Of a DNA stretch of 5,886 nucleotides, positions 1 to 5,424 are shown one piece after another. The notes under the pieces were generated by a model. The model saw only the letters and a list, made by a program, of their open reading frames with translations, ran no database searches and was not told the origin of the DNA. The stretch lies in assembly GCA_003151215.1 (NCBI GenBank), contig PLXB01000205.1, positions 1 through 5,886 of the forward strand, read 5' to 3'. The DNA is from Ignavibacteriota bacterium. Lineage in GTDB: Bacteria > Bacteroidota > Kapaibacteriia > Palsa-1295. Made by a program: the position numbers and the translations under genes. Numbering within the stretch: the first letter of the stretch is position 1; every line of letters begins with the position of its first letter.

Positions 1-1110
1 ATTCATCCCGGCTATGGTTTTTTAGCGGAGAATGCGGAGTTCGCTGATATTTGCACGGCATCCGGATTTACTTTTATCGGTCCGACACCGGATATGATCG
101 AGGCGATGGGCGATAAAGCACGAGCAAAAGAAACAATGAAGAAGGCTGGCGTGCCTGTCGTTCCAGGGACAGACGGAGTTGTTGAATCAATTGACGAAGC
201 GAAAGAAGTTGCAAAAGCCATTGGTTTTCCCGTCATCATTAAAGCTGTTGCAGGCGGTGGTGGACGTGGTATGCGCGTCGTGACCAAAGAAGAAGATCTT
301 GAAGTGAATGTGCAGATGGCACAGTCCGAAGCCGTCGGTGCATTCGGTAACGGTGCTGTCTATATCGAACACTATGTTGCAAAGCCGCGTCATATTGAAA
401 TCCAGGTTTTTGGCGATCAGCACGGAACCGTCGTTCATTATAACGAGCGCGAATGCTCGATTCAGCGGCGTCATCAAAAGCTCGTCGAAGAATCTCCTTC
501 GCCTGTTGTGACGGAACATTTGAGGCAGAAAATGGGCGATGCTGCCATCAAAGGCGCTGCAAGTGTCGGTTACGTGGGAGCAGGGACGATAGAATTTTTA
601 CTTGATGCCGATAATAATTTCTATTTCATGGAAATGAATACGCGCATTCAGGTCGAGCATTGCGTGACCGAGCAAGTGATCGGACTCGATCTCATTAAAC
701 AACAGCTCCATGTTGCCGATGGCGGAAAAATTTCTAAGAAGCCGAGGAAGCCGCAGGGGCATGCTATCGAATGCCGTATCAATGCTGAAGATACCGATCA
801 TGATTTTCGTCCGTCACCCGGAGTCATTAAGAGCTATCACGCACCCGGAGGATATGGCATAAGACTCGATTCACATGCATATAGCGGTTATGCTATTCCC
901 CCATATTATGATTCGCTTGTCGGCAAACTTATCGCCTACGGCGCCGATCGAAAAGAAGCCATCGACCGTATGCAATCGGCGCTTGAAGAGTTTGTCATCG
1001 AAGGTATTCATACAACGATTCCATTCCACAAAGCTTTGATGCGCGATGAACGCTTTAGGGCGGGGGATTTCGATACGCATTTCCTGGATTCTTTCCAGTG
1101 GAAGAAATAG
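1..1110 (+). CDS. accC: Biotin carboxylase subunit of acetyl-CoA carboxylase, 5'-truncated by the window edge
   Basis: The frame is open from base 1 and reads as biotin carboxylase beginning with [11 protein letters not shown]. Compared with E. coli AccC (about 449 residues) roughly 78 N-terminal residues are outside the window; 369 are visible. The enzyme carboxylates biotin on the BCCP carrier using ATP and bicarbonate, the first step of fatty acid synthesis. Visible landmarks, in visible-residue numbering: GDK at 37-39, ATP-binding lysine in VIIKA (K81), the glycine-rich loop GGGGRGM (85-91), PRHIEIQVF (129-137), QRRHQK (155-160), and the catalytic metal/bicarbonate motif [10 protein letters not shown] (211-220), followed by the C-terminal biotin-carboxylase domain ([17 protein letters not shown]). 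It ends at TAG and lacks the biotinyl and carboxyltransferase domains of pyruvate or propionyl-CoA carboxylases. An accB is expected just upstream but is not visible. One oddity is Cys where proline usually follows VEH. An acyl-CoA carboxylase alpha subunit is the only real alternative, and the short C-terminus argues against it. Confidence 0.97.
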   Translation: MHPGYGFLAENAEFADICTASGFTFIGPTPDMIEAMGDKARAKETMKKAGVPVVPGTDGVVESIDEAKEVAKAIGFPVIIKAVAGGGGRGMRVVTKEEDLEVNVQMAQSEAVGAFGNGAVYIEHYVAKPRHIEIQVFGDQHGTVVHYNERECSIQRRHQKLVEESPSPVVTEHLRQKMGDAAIKGAASVGYVGAGTIEFLLDADNNFYFMEMNTRIQVEHCVTEQVIGLDLIKQQLHVADGGKISKKPRKPQGHAIECRINAEDTDHDFRPSPGVIKSYHAPGGYGIRLDSHAYSGYAIPPYYDSLVGKLIAYGADRKEAIDRMQSALEEFVIEGIHTTIPFHKALMRDERFRAGDFDTHFLDSFQWKK

Positions 1111-1143
1111 GATTTATGTGACCTATAGGACTTATAAATCCTA
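1108..1143 (+). terminator. Perfect 10-bp inverted repeat at the accC stop codon, possible terminator
   Basis: TAGGATTTAT (1108-1117) is matched exactly by ATAAATCCTA (1134-1143), leaving a 16-base loop that itself contains the palindrome CCTATAGG (1122-1129). The left arm starts on the accC stop codon. A T-rich but interrupted stretch follows at about 1151-1160. The stem is A/T-rich and the loop long, so it would be a weak intrinsic terminator; it could instead be a protein-binding dyad before gcvH or a processing site. The repeat itself is certain; its role is inferred. Confidence 0.45.
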
Positions 1144-1174
1144 ATTGATAATTTATTTTTACAAACTGAAGAAT

Positions 1175-1555
1175 ATGAATTTTCCAGACAACCTTACTTA
1201 CACTAAAGACCACGAATGGATTCGTGTTGAAGGCAATACTGCAATTATTGGCATCACTGATTTTGCCCAGGGCGAACTTGGAGATGTGATATATCTTGAT
1301 ATTCCAAGCGGCAAAGATGTCAAATCCGGCGAGTCCGTCGGCAGCGTTGAAGCAGTAAAAACGGTAAGTGATATTTATTCGCCTATATCGGGCAAGATCA
1401 CAGAAGTCAATACTGCGATCAATGATACACCTGAAATGGTCAATAAAGATCCTTACGGAACAGGTTGGCTTTTGAAGATCCAGATGTCGGATCCCGGAGA
1501 AGTAAAGAGCCATACAATGGCTGTTGCAGAGTATAAGGCTCTGATCGGACAATAA
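1175..1555 (+). CDS. gcvH: Glycine cleavage system H protein (lipoyl carrier)
   Basis: A 126-residue protein of the usual GcvH length. It carries the lipoyl arm that shuttles the aminomethyl group from the P protein (glycine decarboxylase) to the T protein and is reoxidised by the L protein, in the cytoplasm. Recognisable blocks are YTKDHEWIRVEG (9-20), GITDFAQGELGDVIYLDIP (26-44) and the lipoylation site GSVEAVKTVSDIYSP, with the modified lysine at K62. The C-terminal GTGWLLKIQ block is also present. ATG 1175 is chosen because it gives the canonical N-terminus (MNFPDNLTYTKDHEW); a TTG ten codons upstream would add a poorly matching lysine/tyrosine-rich tail. Only a weak purine stretch (GAAGAA) precedes the start. 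No gcvP or gcvT is nearby, so the rest of the system must be encoded elsewhere. Placement after accC might reflect the shared link between fatty acid synthesis and lipoate, but that is inference. Confidence 0.97.
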   Translation: MNFPDNLTYTKDHEWIRVEGNTAIIGITDFAQGELGDVIYLDIPSGKDVKSGESVGSVEAVKTVSDIYSPISGKITEVNTAINDTPEMVNKDPYGTGWLLKIQMSDPGEVKSHTMAVAEYKALIGQ

Positions 1556-1587
1556 GATATAATTGTCATTTTCAGCGAAGCGAATAA

Positions 1588-1998
1588 GTGAACTCGCTTT
1601 TTAAACGCATTGCCTATATCTATGTCGGCACATCAAATTATGATACCGATAGTCATTTCTCTAAAGATATTCTCGGCGCAAGGCTCGTCTGGGAATTTCA
1701 GGAATTCGGAGCAAAGGTTGCTGCTTTCGATCTGAGCGGAGAACCATATCTTTTGATAGCAGATCATGTTCATGCTCCGAGTAAACGTTTGATCTACGAA
1801 GTAGAAAATTTAAATGAAGCCGAGAAAGAGCTAAAATCCCACGGCTGGAAAACAGCAGGTGATGTATTTGAAATTCCCGACGGAACTTGTATTAATTTTA
1901 AAGACGAAAGTGGAAATGAATACGCCATTTTGCAAATGACGCGGCCGCATATTTTGGAAAAGCAATATAAAAAGCTCAGGAATGAAATCTCTTCCTAA
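1588..1998 (+). CDS. VOC-superfamily (glyoxalase/bleomycin-resistance fold) protein of unknown substrate
   Basis: A 136-residue protein with the paired beta-alpha-beta-beta-beta pattern of the vicinal-oxygen-chelate fold. The first module covers RIAYIYVG (7-14), a helix with HFSKDILGARLVWEF (23-37) and AAFDLSGEPYLLIAD (45-59). The second covers RLIYEVENLNEAEKELKSHG (67-86) and ending strand INFKDESGNEYAILQM (102-117). The start is GTG 1588: an in-frame TAA lies immediately before it and no ATG occurs until the C-terminal part. Of the usual four metal-ligand positions I can see clearly only the late glutamate (E111, NEYAILQ); the first-strand position is tyrosine (Y10), so a classical glyoxalase I activity is doubtful. 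It lies 32 bases after gcvH on the same strand and is likely co-transcribed. Substrate cannot be inferred. Confidence 0.88.
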   Translation: MNSLFKRIAYIYVGTSNYDTDSHFSKDILGARLVWEFQEFGAKVAAFDLSGEPYLLIADHVHAPSKRLIYEVENLNEAEKELKSHGWKTAGDVFEIPDGTCINFKDESGNEYAILQMTRPHILEKQYKKLRNEISS

Positions 1999-2007
1999 AA
2001 TCTTTTT
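1978..2007 (+). terminator. Weak candidate terminator at the end of the VOC gene
   Basis: AGGAA (1978-1982) can pair with TTCCT (1992-1996) across a 9-base loop, straddling the stop codon, and is followed by AAAA and a T-run (TCTTTTT, 2001-2007). The stem is only five base pairs, so termination here is uncertain. Confidence 0.3.
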
Positions 2008-2086
2008 ATAATCATCTCATATTTCTCATTTTAAATTTGGAGCTTCCGAAAAATCTCCATATAATTGTAAAGTAAAAAAACACGAA

Positions 2087-2100
2087 AAATAGGTGCCTAT
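2087..2100 (+). repeat. 14-bp inverted repeat, copy 1 (operator-like palindrome)
   Basis: AAATAGGTGCCTAT. The core ATAGG-TG-CCTAT (2089-2100) is a dyad with 5-bp arms around a 2-bp centre. Its exact reverse complement occurs at 2310-2323. It lies 227 bases before the radical SAM start codon, with no divergent gene to serve. Confidence 0.7.
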
Positions 2101-2104
2101 CTTA

Positions 2105-2131
2105 AAAGAGTTGGCCGATCGGGGGCTCTTT
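2105..2131 (+). other. GC-rich potential hairpin after palindrome copy 1
   Basis: AAAGAG (2105-2110) pairs with CTCTTT (2126-2131). Two wobble pairs and a small internal loop lead to an inner CC/GG pairing around GATC (2115-2122). There is no T-run after it, so it is not an obvious terminator. It stands out because the surrounding sequence is A/T-rich, and might be part of a leader or small RNA. Confidence 0.3.
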
Positions 2132-2290
2132 GCATATAGAGAGTGATTGTGTGTGTGAAATGTTATGTTATTGAAAAATAAAGAGGTTGCAGTGGCTTCG
2201 GTACGACTTCGTCCTGTAAGCAAAAGGGAAAAAGAGTGCCACGCATCGAAGAAAAATATTATTTTTTGCTATCATTTCAAAATCTTTCCT

Positions 2291-2327
2291 TATATTATAT
2301 GGTGCTAATATAGGCACCTATTTAATT
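2291..2327 (+). promoter_or_regulatory. Candidate promoter and operator of the radical SAM gene, containing 14-bp repeat copy 2
   Basis: ATAGGCACCTATTT (2310-2323) is the exact reverse complement of the repeat at 2087-2100 and ends four bases before ATG 2328. A/T-rich hexamers that could act as a -10 element lie just upstream (TATTAT at about 2293, TAATAT at 2307-2312). A protein bound to this palindrome would cover the transcription start or the translation start, which suggests repression. If TAATAT is the -10, the mRNA would have a leader of only a few bases. The repeat is seen directly; promoter and operator roles are inferred. Confidence 0.45.
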
Positions 2328-3368
2328 ATGAGAGGAACAGAGCTACAAACACAAAACCGTTTTGAAACGCGAAGCCATGAAGCATTTGATGATGGCTGGG
2401 AAACAATAGGCGAGGAACTGCCCGTCATTCAGACACAATTTCTCGATGATCATGCGAAGTCTATTCTTTTTAAGAATGACAGTCCTGATATTCCGATGGC
2501 ATACTCGCTCAATATGTACCGTGGTTGCGAACATGGCTGTTCATATTGCCGAGCCAGACCGTACCATGAATATCTCGGATTTAATGCGGGAATAGACTTC
2601 GAATCGAAGATCATGGTCAAGCACGATGCGCCAAAACTGCTAAGGAAGGCTTTCGAGAATCCGAAATGGGAGCCGCAATGCATCATGATGAGCGGGAATA
2701 CTGATTGCTATCAACCGGCAGAGCGAAAGTATAAACTGACACGACAGCTTCTCGAAGTTTTTCTCGAATACCGCAATCCGGTTAGTATACTAACAAAGAA
2801 TGCACTTATCCTTCGAGATCTCGATCTGCTTAAAGAACTGGCAAGTATGGATCTCATTAGTACGCTTCTTTCTATCACGTCGCTCGAACCCGAACTTCGG
2901 CAAAAGCTTGAACCTCGCACGTCCACTGCAAAAATGAAATTTAAGGCAATGGAAGAATTGAGCAAAGCAGGTATTCCGACAGGCGTTATGGTAGGACCGA
3001 TCATTCCCGGACTCAATGATAACGAAGTGCCGTCAATCTTAAAACGGGCAAGTGAAGCCGGAGCAACCAGAGTTGCTCATACTATCCTTCGTTTGCCTCA
3101 GGCTGTTGCGCCGATATTTACTGACTGGCTCGAAAAGAATTTTCCCGAAAAATCGAAACGCGTACTTGCAAGAGTGATGATGATCCGGGATGGAAAACTG
3201 AACGACGCAAATTGGGGAACACGAATGACAGGCATAGGCGGCTACGCAGATTACATGCATCAACTCGTTCGTGCTTTATCAGTAAAATATAATATGAACC
3301 TTCCCCGAAAGCCGCTCTCAACAAATCTGTTCCAACGTCCAGGAGAATTTGATTTCTTGGGGGGGTAA
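2328..3368 (+). CDS. PA0069-family radical SAM protein (SplB-like, COG1533)
   Basis: A 346-residue cytoplasmic [4Fe-4S] radical SAM protein. The cluster motif Cx3Cx2C is GCEHGCSYCRARP, with C67, C71 and C74. The protein matches the PA0069 type along its length: N-terminal RG...NRFE...DDGW (2-24), SILFKNDSPDIP (45-56), LNMYRGCEHGC (61-71), SGNTDCYQPAERKY (122-135), ILTKNALILRDLDLL (154-168), LEPRTSTAKMKF (194-205), GIPTGVMVGPIIPGLND (215-231), LRLP (254-257) and GTRMTGIGGYADYM (297-310). The family is related to spore photoproduct lyase, but its substrate is not established, so a DNA-repair role is only suggested. ATG 2328 supplies the full family N-terminus; no Shine-Dalgarno is visible, and an operator-like palindrome sits just before the start. 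Cys127 takes the place where I expect proline (NTDPYQP), and Cys118 is nearby. The gene ends in seven Gs before TAA (see the frameshift candidate). Confidence 0.95.
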   Translation: MRGTELQTQNRFETRSHEAFDDGWETIGEELPVIQTQFLDDHAKSILFKNDSPDIPMAYSLNMYRGCEHGCSYCRARPYHEYLGFNAGIDFESKIMVKHDAPKLLRKAFENPKWEPQCIMMSGNTDCYQPAERKYKLTRQLLEVFLEYRNPVSILTKNALILRDLDLLKELASMDLISTLLSITSLEPELRQKLEPRTSTAKMKFKAMEELSKAGIPTGVMVGPIIPGLNDNEVPSILKRASEAGATRVAHTILRLPQAVAPIFTDWLEKNFPEKSKRVLARVMMIRDGKLNDANWGTRMTGIGGYADYMHQLVRALSVKYNMNLPRKPLSTNLFQRPGEFDFLGG

Positions 3369-3439
3369 GTTCGATTTTCGGCATACTTTTTGTATTTATC
3401 TGGCGGATATTCATACTTTTATTAACTATTGTATTTTGA
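3359..3439 (+). other. Poly-G slippery heptamer at the stop codon with an alternative hydrophobic -1 extension
   Basis: Seven Gs (3359-3365) precede TAA (3366-3368) in the phase G GGG GGG TAA, the geometry of a -1 slippery heptamer with the stop codon directly after it. A -1 shift, or one extra G in the DNA, reads through in the new frame to TGA at 3437-3439. It adds 24 residues that begin VSSIFGILFVF, contain FILLLTIVF and have only one arginine. This could be a membrane-anchoring tail made by frameshifting or tract-length change. It could equally be chance, since T-rich DNA encodes hydrophobic residues, or a homopolymer sequencing error. Confidence 0.3.
3382..3420 (+). repeat. Two direct repeats CATACTTTT upstream of the DoxX gene
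   Basis: CATACTTTT occurs at 3382-3390 and 3412-3420, exactly 30 bases apart, and each is followed downstream by TGTATTT (3391-3397) or TTGTATTTT (about 3429-3437). The first forms a small dyad, ATAC-TTTTT-GTAT. This A/T-rich 77-base gap (3369-3445) between the radical SAM and DoxX genes may hold a promoter or tandem binding sites. The repeats are short and may be chance. Confidence 0.3.
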
Positions 3440-3445
3440 AGAGAT

Positions 3446-3913
3446 ATGAAAGACGGCACTGTAATCATGATACCGGAAACGGTGGCGCAAACATCTGTTG
3501 CGGTAAAGAAAAATAGAACATTAGATATAGGATTATTTATTTTACGTCTTGCCGTGGGAGGGCTTATGCTATTTCATGGCATCGCAAAGATCAACCAAGG
3601 AGTGGAGATGATAAAACCGATGCTTGCGACAAAGGGTTTGCCGGAATGGTCGGTTTACGGACTTTATATTGCAGAAGTACTTGCTCCGGTCATGATACTT
3701 TTAGGTATCTGGACACGGCTTGCAGCAGTGACAATATTGATCGATATGGTCATGGCAGTTTTTCTCGTTCATTCGAATGATATTTTTTCCTTGAATAAAG
3801 CCGGTGCCTGGGCGATCGAAATCGAAGCATTTTATTTTGTGACAGCTCTGGCGCTGTGCTTCACCGGTGCGGGAATCTACCGTTTAAAAAAATCCGGCGG
3901 GAGATGGGATTAA
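3446..3913 (+). CDS. DoxX-family integral membrane protein
   Basis: A 155-residue inner-membrane protein with four predicted helices at about residues 27-49, 72-90, 92-109 and 123-146. A soluble N-terminal segment of about 25 residues precedes them and a basic tail (RLKKSGGRWD) follows. The family signature LRLAVGGLMLFHGIAKI in helix 1 and YIAEVLAPVMILLGIWTRLAA across helices 2-3 identify DoxX. Family members are small quinone- or oxidoreductase-associated membrane proteins, and some take part in thiol or oxidative stress responses; the exact function here is unknown. ATG 3446 follows GAAGAG at a reasonable distance; a second in-frame ATG at 3467 (M8) could also be used without losing any helix. 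The 3' end overlaps the DUF488 gene by 10 bases, so the two are almost certainly co-transcribed. Confidence 0.92.
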   Translation: MKDGTVIMIPETVAQTSVAVKKNRTLDIGLFILRLAVGGLMLFHGIAKINQGVEMIKPMLATKGLPEWSVYGLYIAEVLAPVMILLGIWTRLAAVTILIDMVMAVFLVHSNDIFSLNKAGAWAIEIEAFYFVTALALCFTGAGIYRLKKSGGRWD

Positions 3914-4437
3914 CCGGCACGATTTGGACGATCGGTCATTCCACGAGAAGTTTGGAAGAATTCATTTCCATTCTTCGATCTTTTGATATCGAATTGGTTG
4001 CTGACATTCGCAGCTTTCCAGGCTCACGACGTTTTCCCCATTTTAATAAAGAAGCGTTAGCTCAATCCCTGCCGAAAGAGTCTATTGAATATATTCATCT
4101 TCCCGAACTTGGCGGGAGAAGAAAAGTAATGCATGATTCGAAAAATACAGTTTGGCGGAATGCAGCATTTCGCGGTTACGCTGATTATATGGAGACAGAT
4201 GGATTCAAACAAGGCATTCGCAGATTGGAAAAATTGGCTCTGCAAAAGCGAACGGCATATATGTGTTCAGAAGCCGTTTGGTGGCGTTGTCACCGATCTA
4301 TGGTTTCCGACTACCTGAAAGTACAAGGGTGGAAGGTCATGCATATTATGGCAGTCGGAAAAAGCGAGGAACATCCATTTACTGCGCCTGCACATACAAT
4401 ACAGGGAATACTTTTTTATGCAGATAAAGAAATTTGA
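3904..4437 (+). CDS. DUF488 family protein
   Basis: A 177-residue soluble protein that matches DUF488 throughout: WTIGHSTRSLEEF (8-20), ADIRSFPGSRRFPHFN (33-48), HLPELGGRR (65-73), WRNAAFRGYADYM (84-96) and the hallmark CSEAVWWRCHRSMV (121-134). The conserved Cys, Glu, His and Arg suggest an active or ligand-binding site, but I know of no established reaction for the family. ATG 3904 gives the normal family start just before the TIGHSTRS motif; it lies inside the DoxX gene, 10 bases before the end of that gene's stop codon. The purine run GGCGGGAG directly abuts the ATG, which is too close for a normal Shine-Dalgarno, so translation probably depends on coupling to doxX. A GTG 16 codons upstream (3856) would add an unmatched extension inside DoxX. 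Confidence 0.93.
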   Translation: MGLTGTIWTIGHSTRSLEEFISILRSFDIELVADIRSFPGSRRFPHFNKEALAQSLPKESIEYIHLPELGGRRKVMHDSKNTVWRNAAFRGYADYMETDGFKQGIRRLEKLALQKRTAYMCSEAVWWRCHRSMVSDYLKVQGWKVMHIMAVGKSEEHPFTAPAHTIQGILFYADKEI

Positions 4438-4515
4438 GCAGTAGTGGAAGAAAGTGAGGTAGTTCGGCACGTTAATTGTGATGAAATAACAGAGAATTAA
4501 TTATTATTTAATTTT
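4438..4515 (+). promoter_or_regulatory. 78-bp gap with possible ku promoter
   Basis: The gap ends in a very A/T-rich stretch (about 4494-4515) directly before the ku ATG and has no Shine-Dalgarno. TTGTGA (about 4476-4481) followed some 17-20 bases later by A/T-rich hexamers could be a promoter. No terminator-like hairpin separates DUF488 from ku, so read-through from the upstream genes is also possible. Confidence 0.3.
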
Positions 4516-5301
4516 ATGAGACCACTTTGGACTGGAGCGATTAGCTTCGGATTGATTAATATCCCAGTAAAAATATTTTCAGCTACAAAAGACAGTGCCC
4601 TCGATCTTGATATGCTTGATGAGCGCGACCGCGCCAACATCCGCTTTAAGCGCATTAATGAAAAAACCGGAAAGGAAGTGCCCAACGAGCATATTGTCCG
4701 GGGATATCTTTACAAGGATGATTATGTCGTCCTAGATGAAGAAGATTTTGAAGCCGCAGACGCGAAGAAAACAAAGACGATCGAAATCCTGAACTTCACA
4801 AAGGAAAATGAGATCGATAGCATTTATTATGAGCAGCCTTATTATCTCGAGCCGGATAAATCCGGCACGAAGGCGTATGCGCTTTTGCGTGGTGCGCTGG
4901 CGGAATCCGGAAAGGTCGGTGTGACGACATTCGTAATGCGCAATAAAGAGGCGCTTGCGATCTTAAAGCCTTATAAAAAAGGAATTCTTCTTAATAGGAT
5001 ACGATTCGAAGAAGAAATCCGCCCTGTCGATGAATTAGACCTCCCTGCTTTAACCAAAGCAAAATCGAAGGAGGAGCAAATGGCCACAAGGCTTATCGAT
5101 CAGCTTACGGAAAAATTCAATATCAAATCGTATAAGGATACTTATTCGGAAAAACTTTTGAAAATTATCCATGAAAAAGCAAAGGGAAAGAGATGGCAGA
5201 AATCTGTTCCGAAACCAAAGATCGTTCATTCGAAGTCGGAAGACCTAATGACAATCTTAAAAGCAAGTCTGGGAGAAAAACGAAAGAAAAAGGCGGCATA
5301 A
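4516..5301 (+). CDS. ku: Ku protein, DNA-end binding, bacterial non-homologous end joining
   Basis: A 261-residue protein of normal bacterial Ku length. The N-terminus [24 protein letters not shown] is the family signature, followed by the beta-barrel/ring core (to about residue 190) with [13 protein letters not shown] (44-56), [11 protein letters not shown] (69-79), [20 protein letters not shown] (111-130) and [16 protein letters not shown] (134-149). Homodimeric Ku threads onto double-strand DNA ends and recruits the ligase/polymerase LigD. The C-terminal region has the short LMTILKASL block and ends in a basic tail (GEKRKKKAA) that is likely to contact DNA or LigD. ATG 4516 is fixed by the family N-terminus; no Shine-Dalgarno is visible. 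No ligD lies in the window: upstream are the DUF488, DoxX and radical SAM genes, downstream a strong terminator. A second ku or a distant ligD is therefore expected elsewhere. Confidence 0.97.
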   Translation: MRPLWTGAISFGLINIPVKIFSATKDSALDLDMLDERDRANIRFKRINEKTGKEVPNEHIVRGYLYKDDYVVLDEEDFEAADAKKTKTIEILNFTKENEIDSIYYEQPYYLEPDKSGTKAYALLRGALAESGKVGVTTFVMRNKEALAILKPYKKGILLNRIRFEEEIRPVDELDLPALTKAKSKEEQMATRLIDQLTEKFNIKSYKDTYSEKLLKIIHEKAKGKRWQKSVPKPKIVHSKSEDLMTILKASLGEKRKKKAA

Positions 5302-5319
5302 TTTCTATAAAAATTATTG

Positions 5320-5370
5320 AAAAGGAAATGCGGAGGGGCGCTTTAGAACGCTTCTTCGCATTTCCCTTTT
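5320..5370 (+). terminator. Strong intrinsic terminator after ku, probably bidirectional
   Basis: Bases 5324-5340 pair with 5349-5365 as a 17-bp stem (three G-T wobbles) around an 8-base loop, CTTTAGAA. The outer part GGAAATGCG/CGCATTTCC is perfect. One A-C mismatch then leads into the A-run on the left (5320-5323) and the T-run on the right (5367-5370), so the hairpin has a U-tract on either strand. It lies 19 bases after the ku stop and 55 bases after the stop of the convergent minus-strand gene. Confidence 0.9.
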
Positions 5371-5424
5371 TATTGATTCTTCAGGTTTCAGAACATCTTT
5401 TGCCTTGTAGCCGGTCTAACGATC

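Larger units (their letters stand above)
1999..2327. other. 329-bp intergenic region with paired palindromes and a GC-rich hairpin
   Basis: No frame here gives a credible protein. The longest, on the minus strand (2026-2223), translates to a low-complexity F/T/N/S-rich sequence and shares its DNA with the palindrome and hairpin. The region is strongly A/T-rich at both ends. It contains a GC-rich patch at 2111-2128 and another mixed patch around 2185-2245 (GTGGC at 2192-2196 can pair with GCCAC at 2238-2242). It carries the two oppositely oriented 14-bp repeats described separately. It most likely contains the promoter and control region of the radical SAM gene, and possibly a small RNA. Confidence 0.7.

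Noticed and set aside
1055..1552. A 165-codon minus-strand frame opposite gcvH.
   Set aside because: It is the antisense shadow of gcvH, whose lipoyl motif is unmistakable.
2026..2223. A 65-codon minus-strand frame in the intergenic gap.
   Set aside because: Low-complexity translation, no leader signal, and it overlaps the palindrome and hairpin.
2087..2323. Interpretation of the inverted repeats as ends of an insertion sequence.
   Set aside because: There is no transposase coding capacity in 237 bases and no target-site duplication at the flanks; a miniature element remains only a minor alternative.
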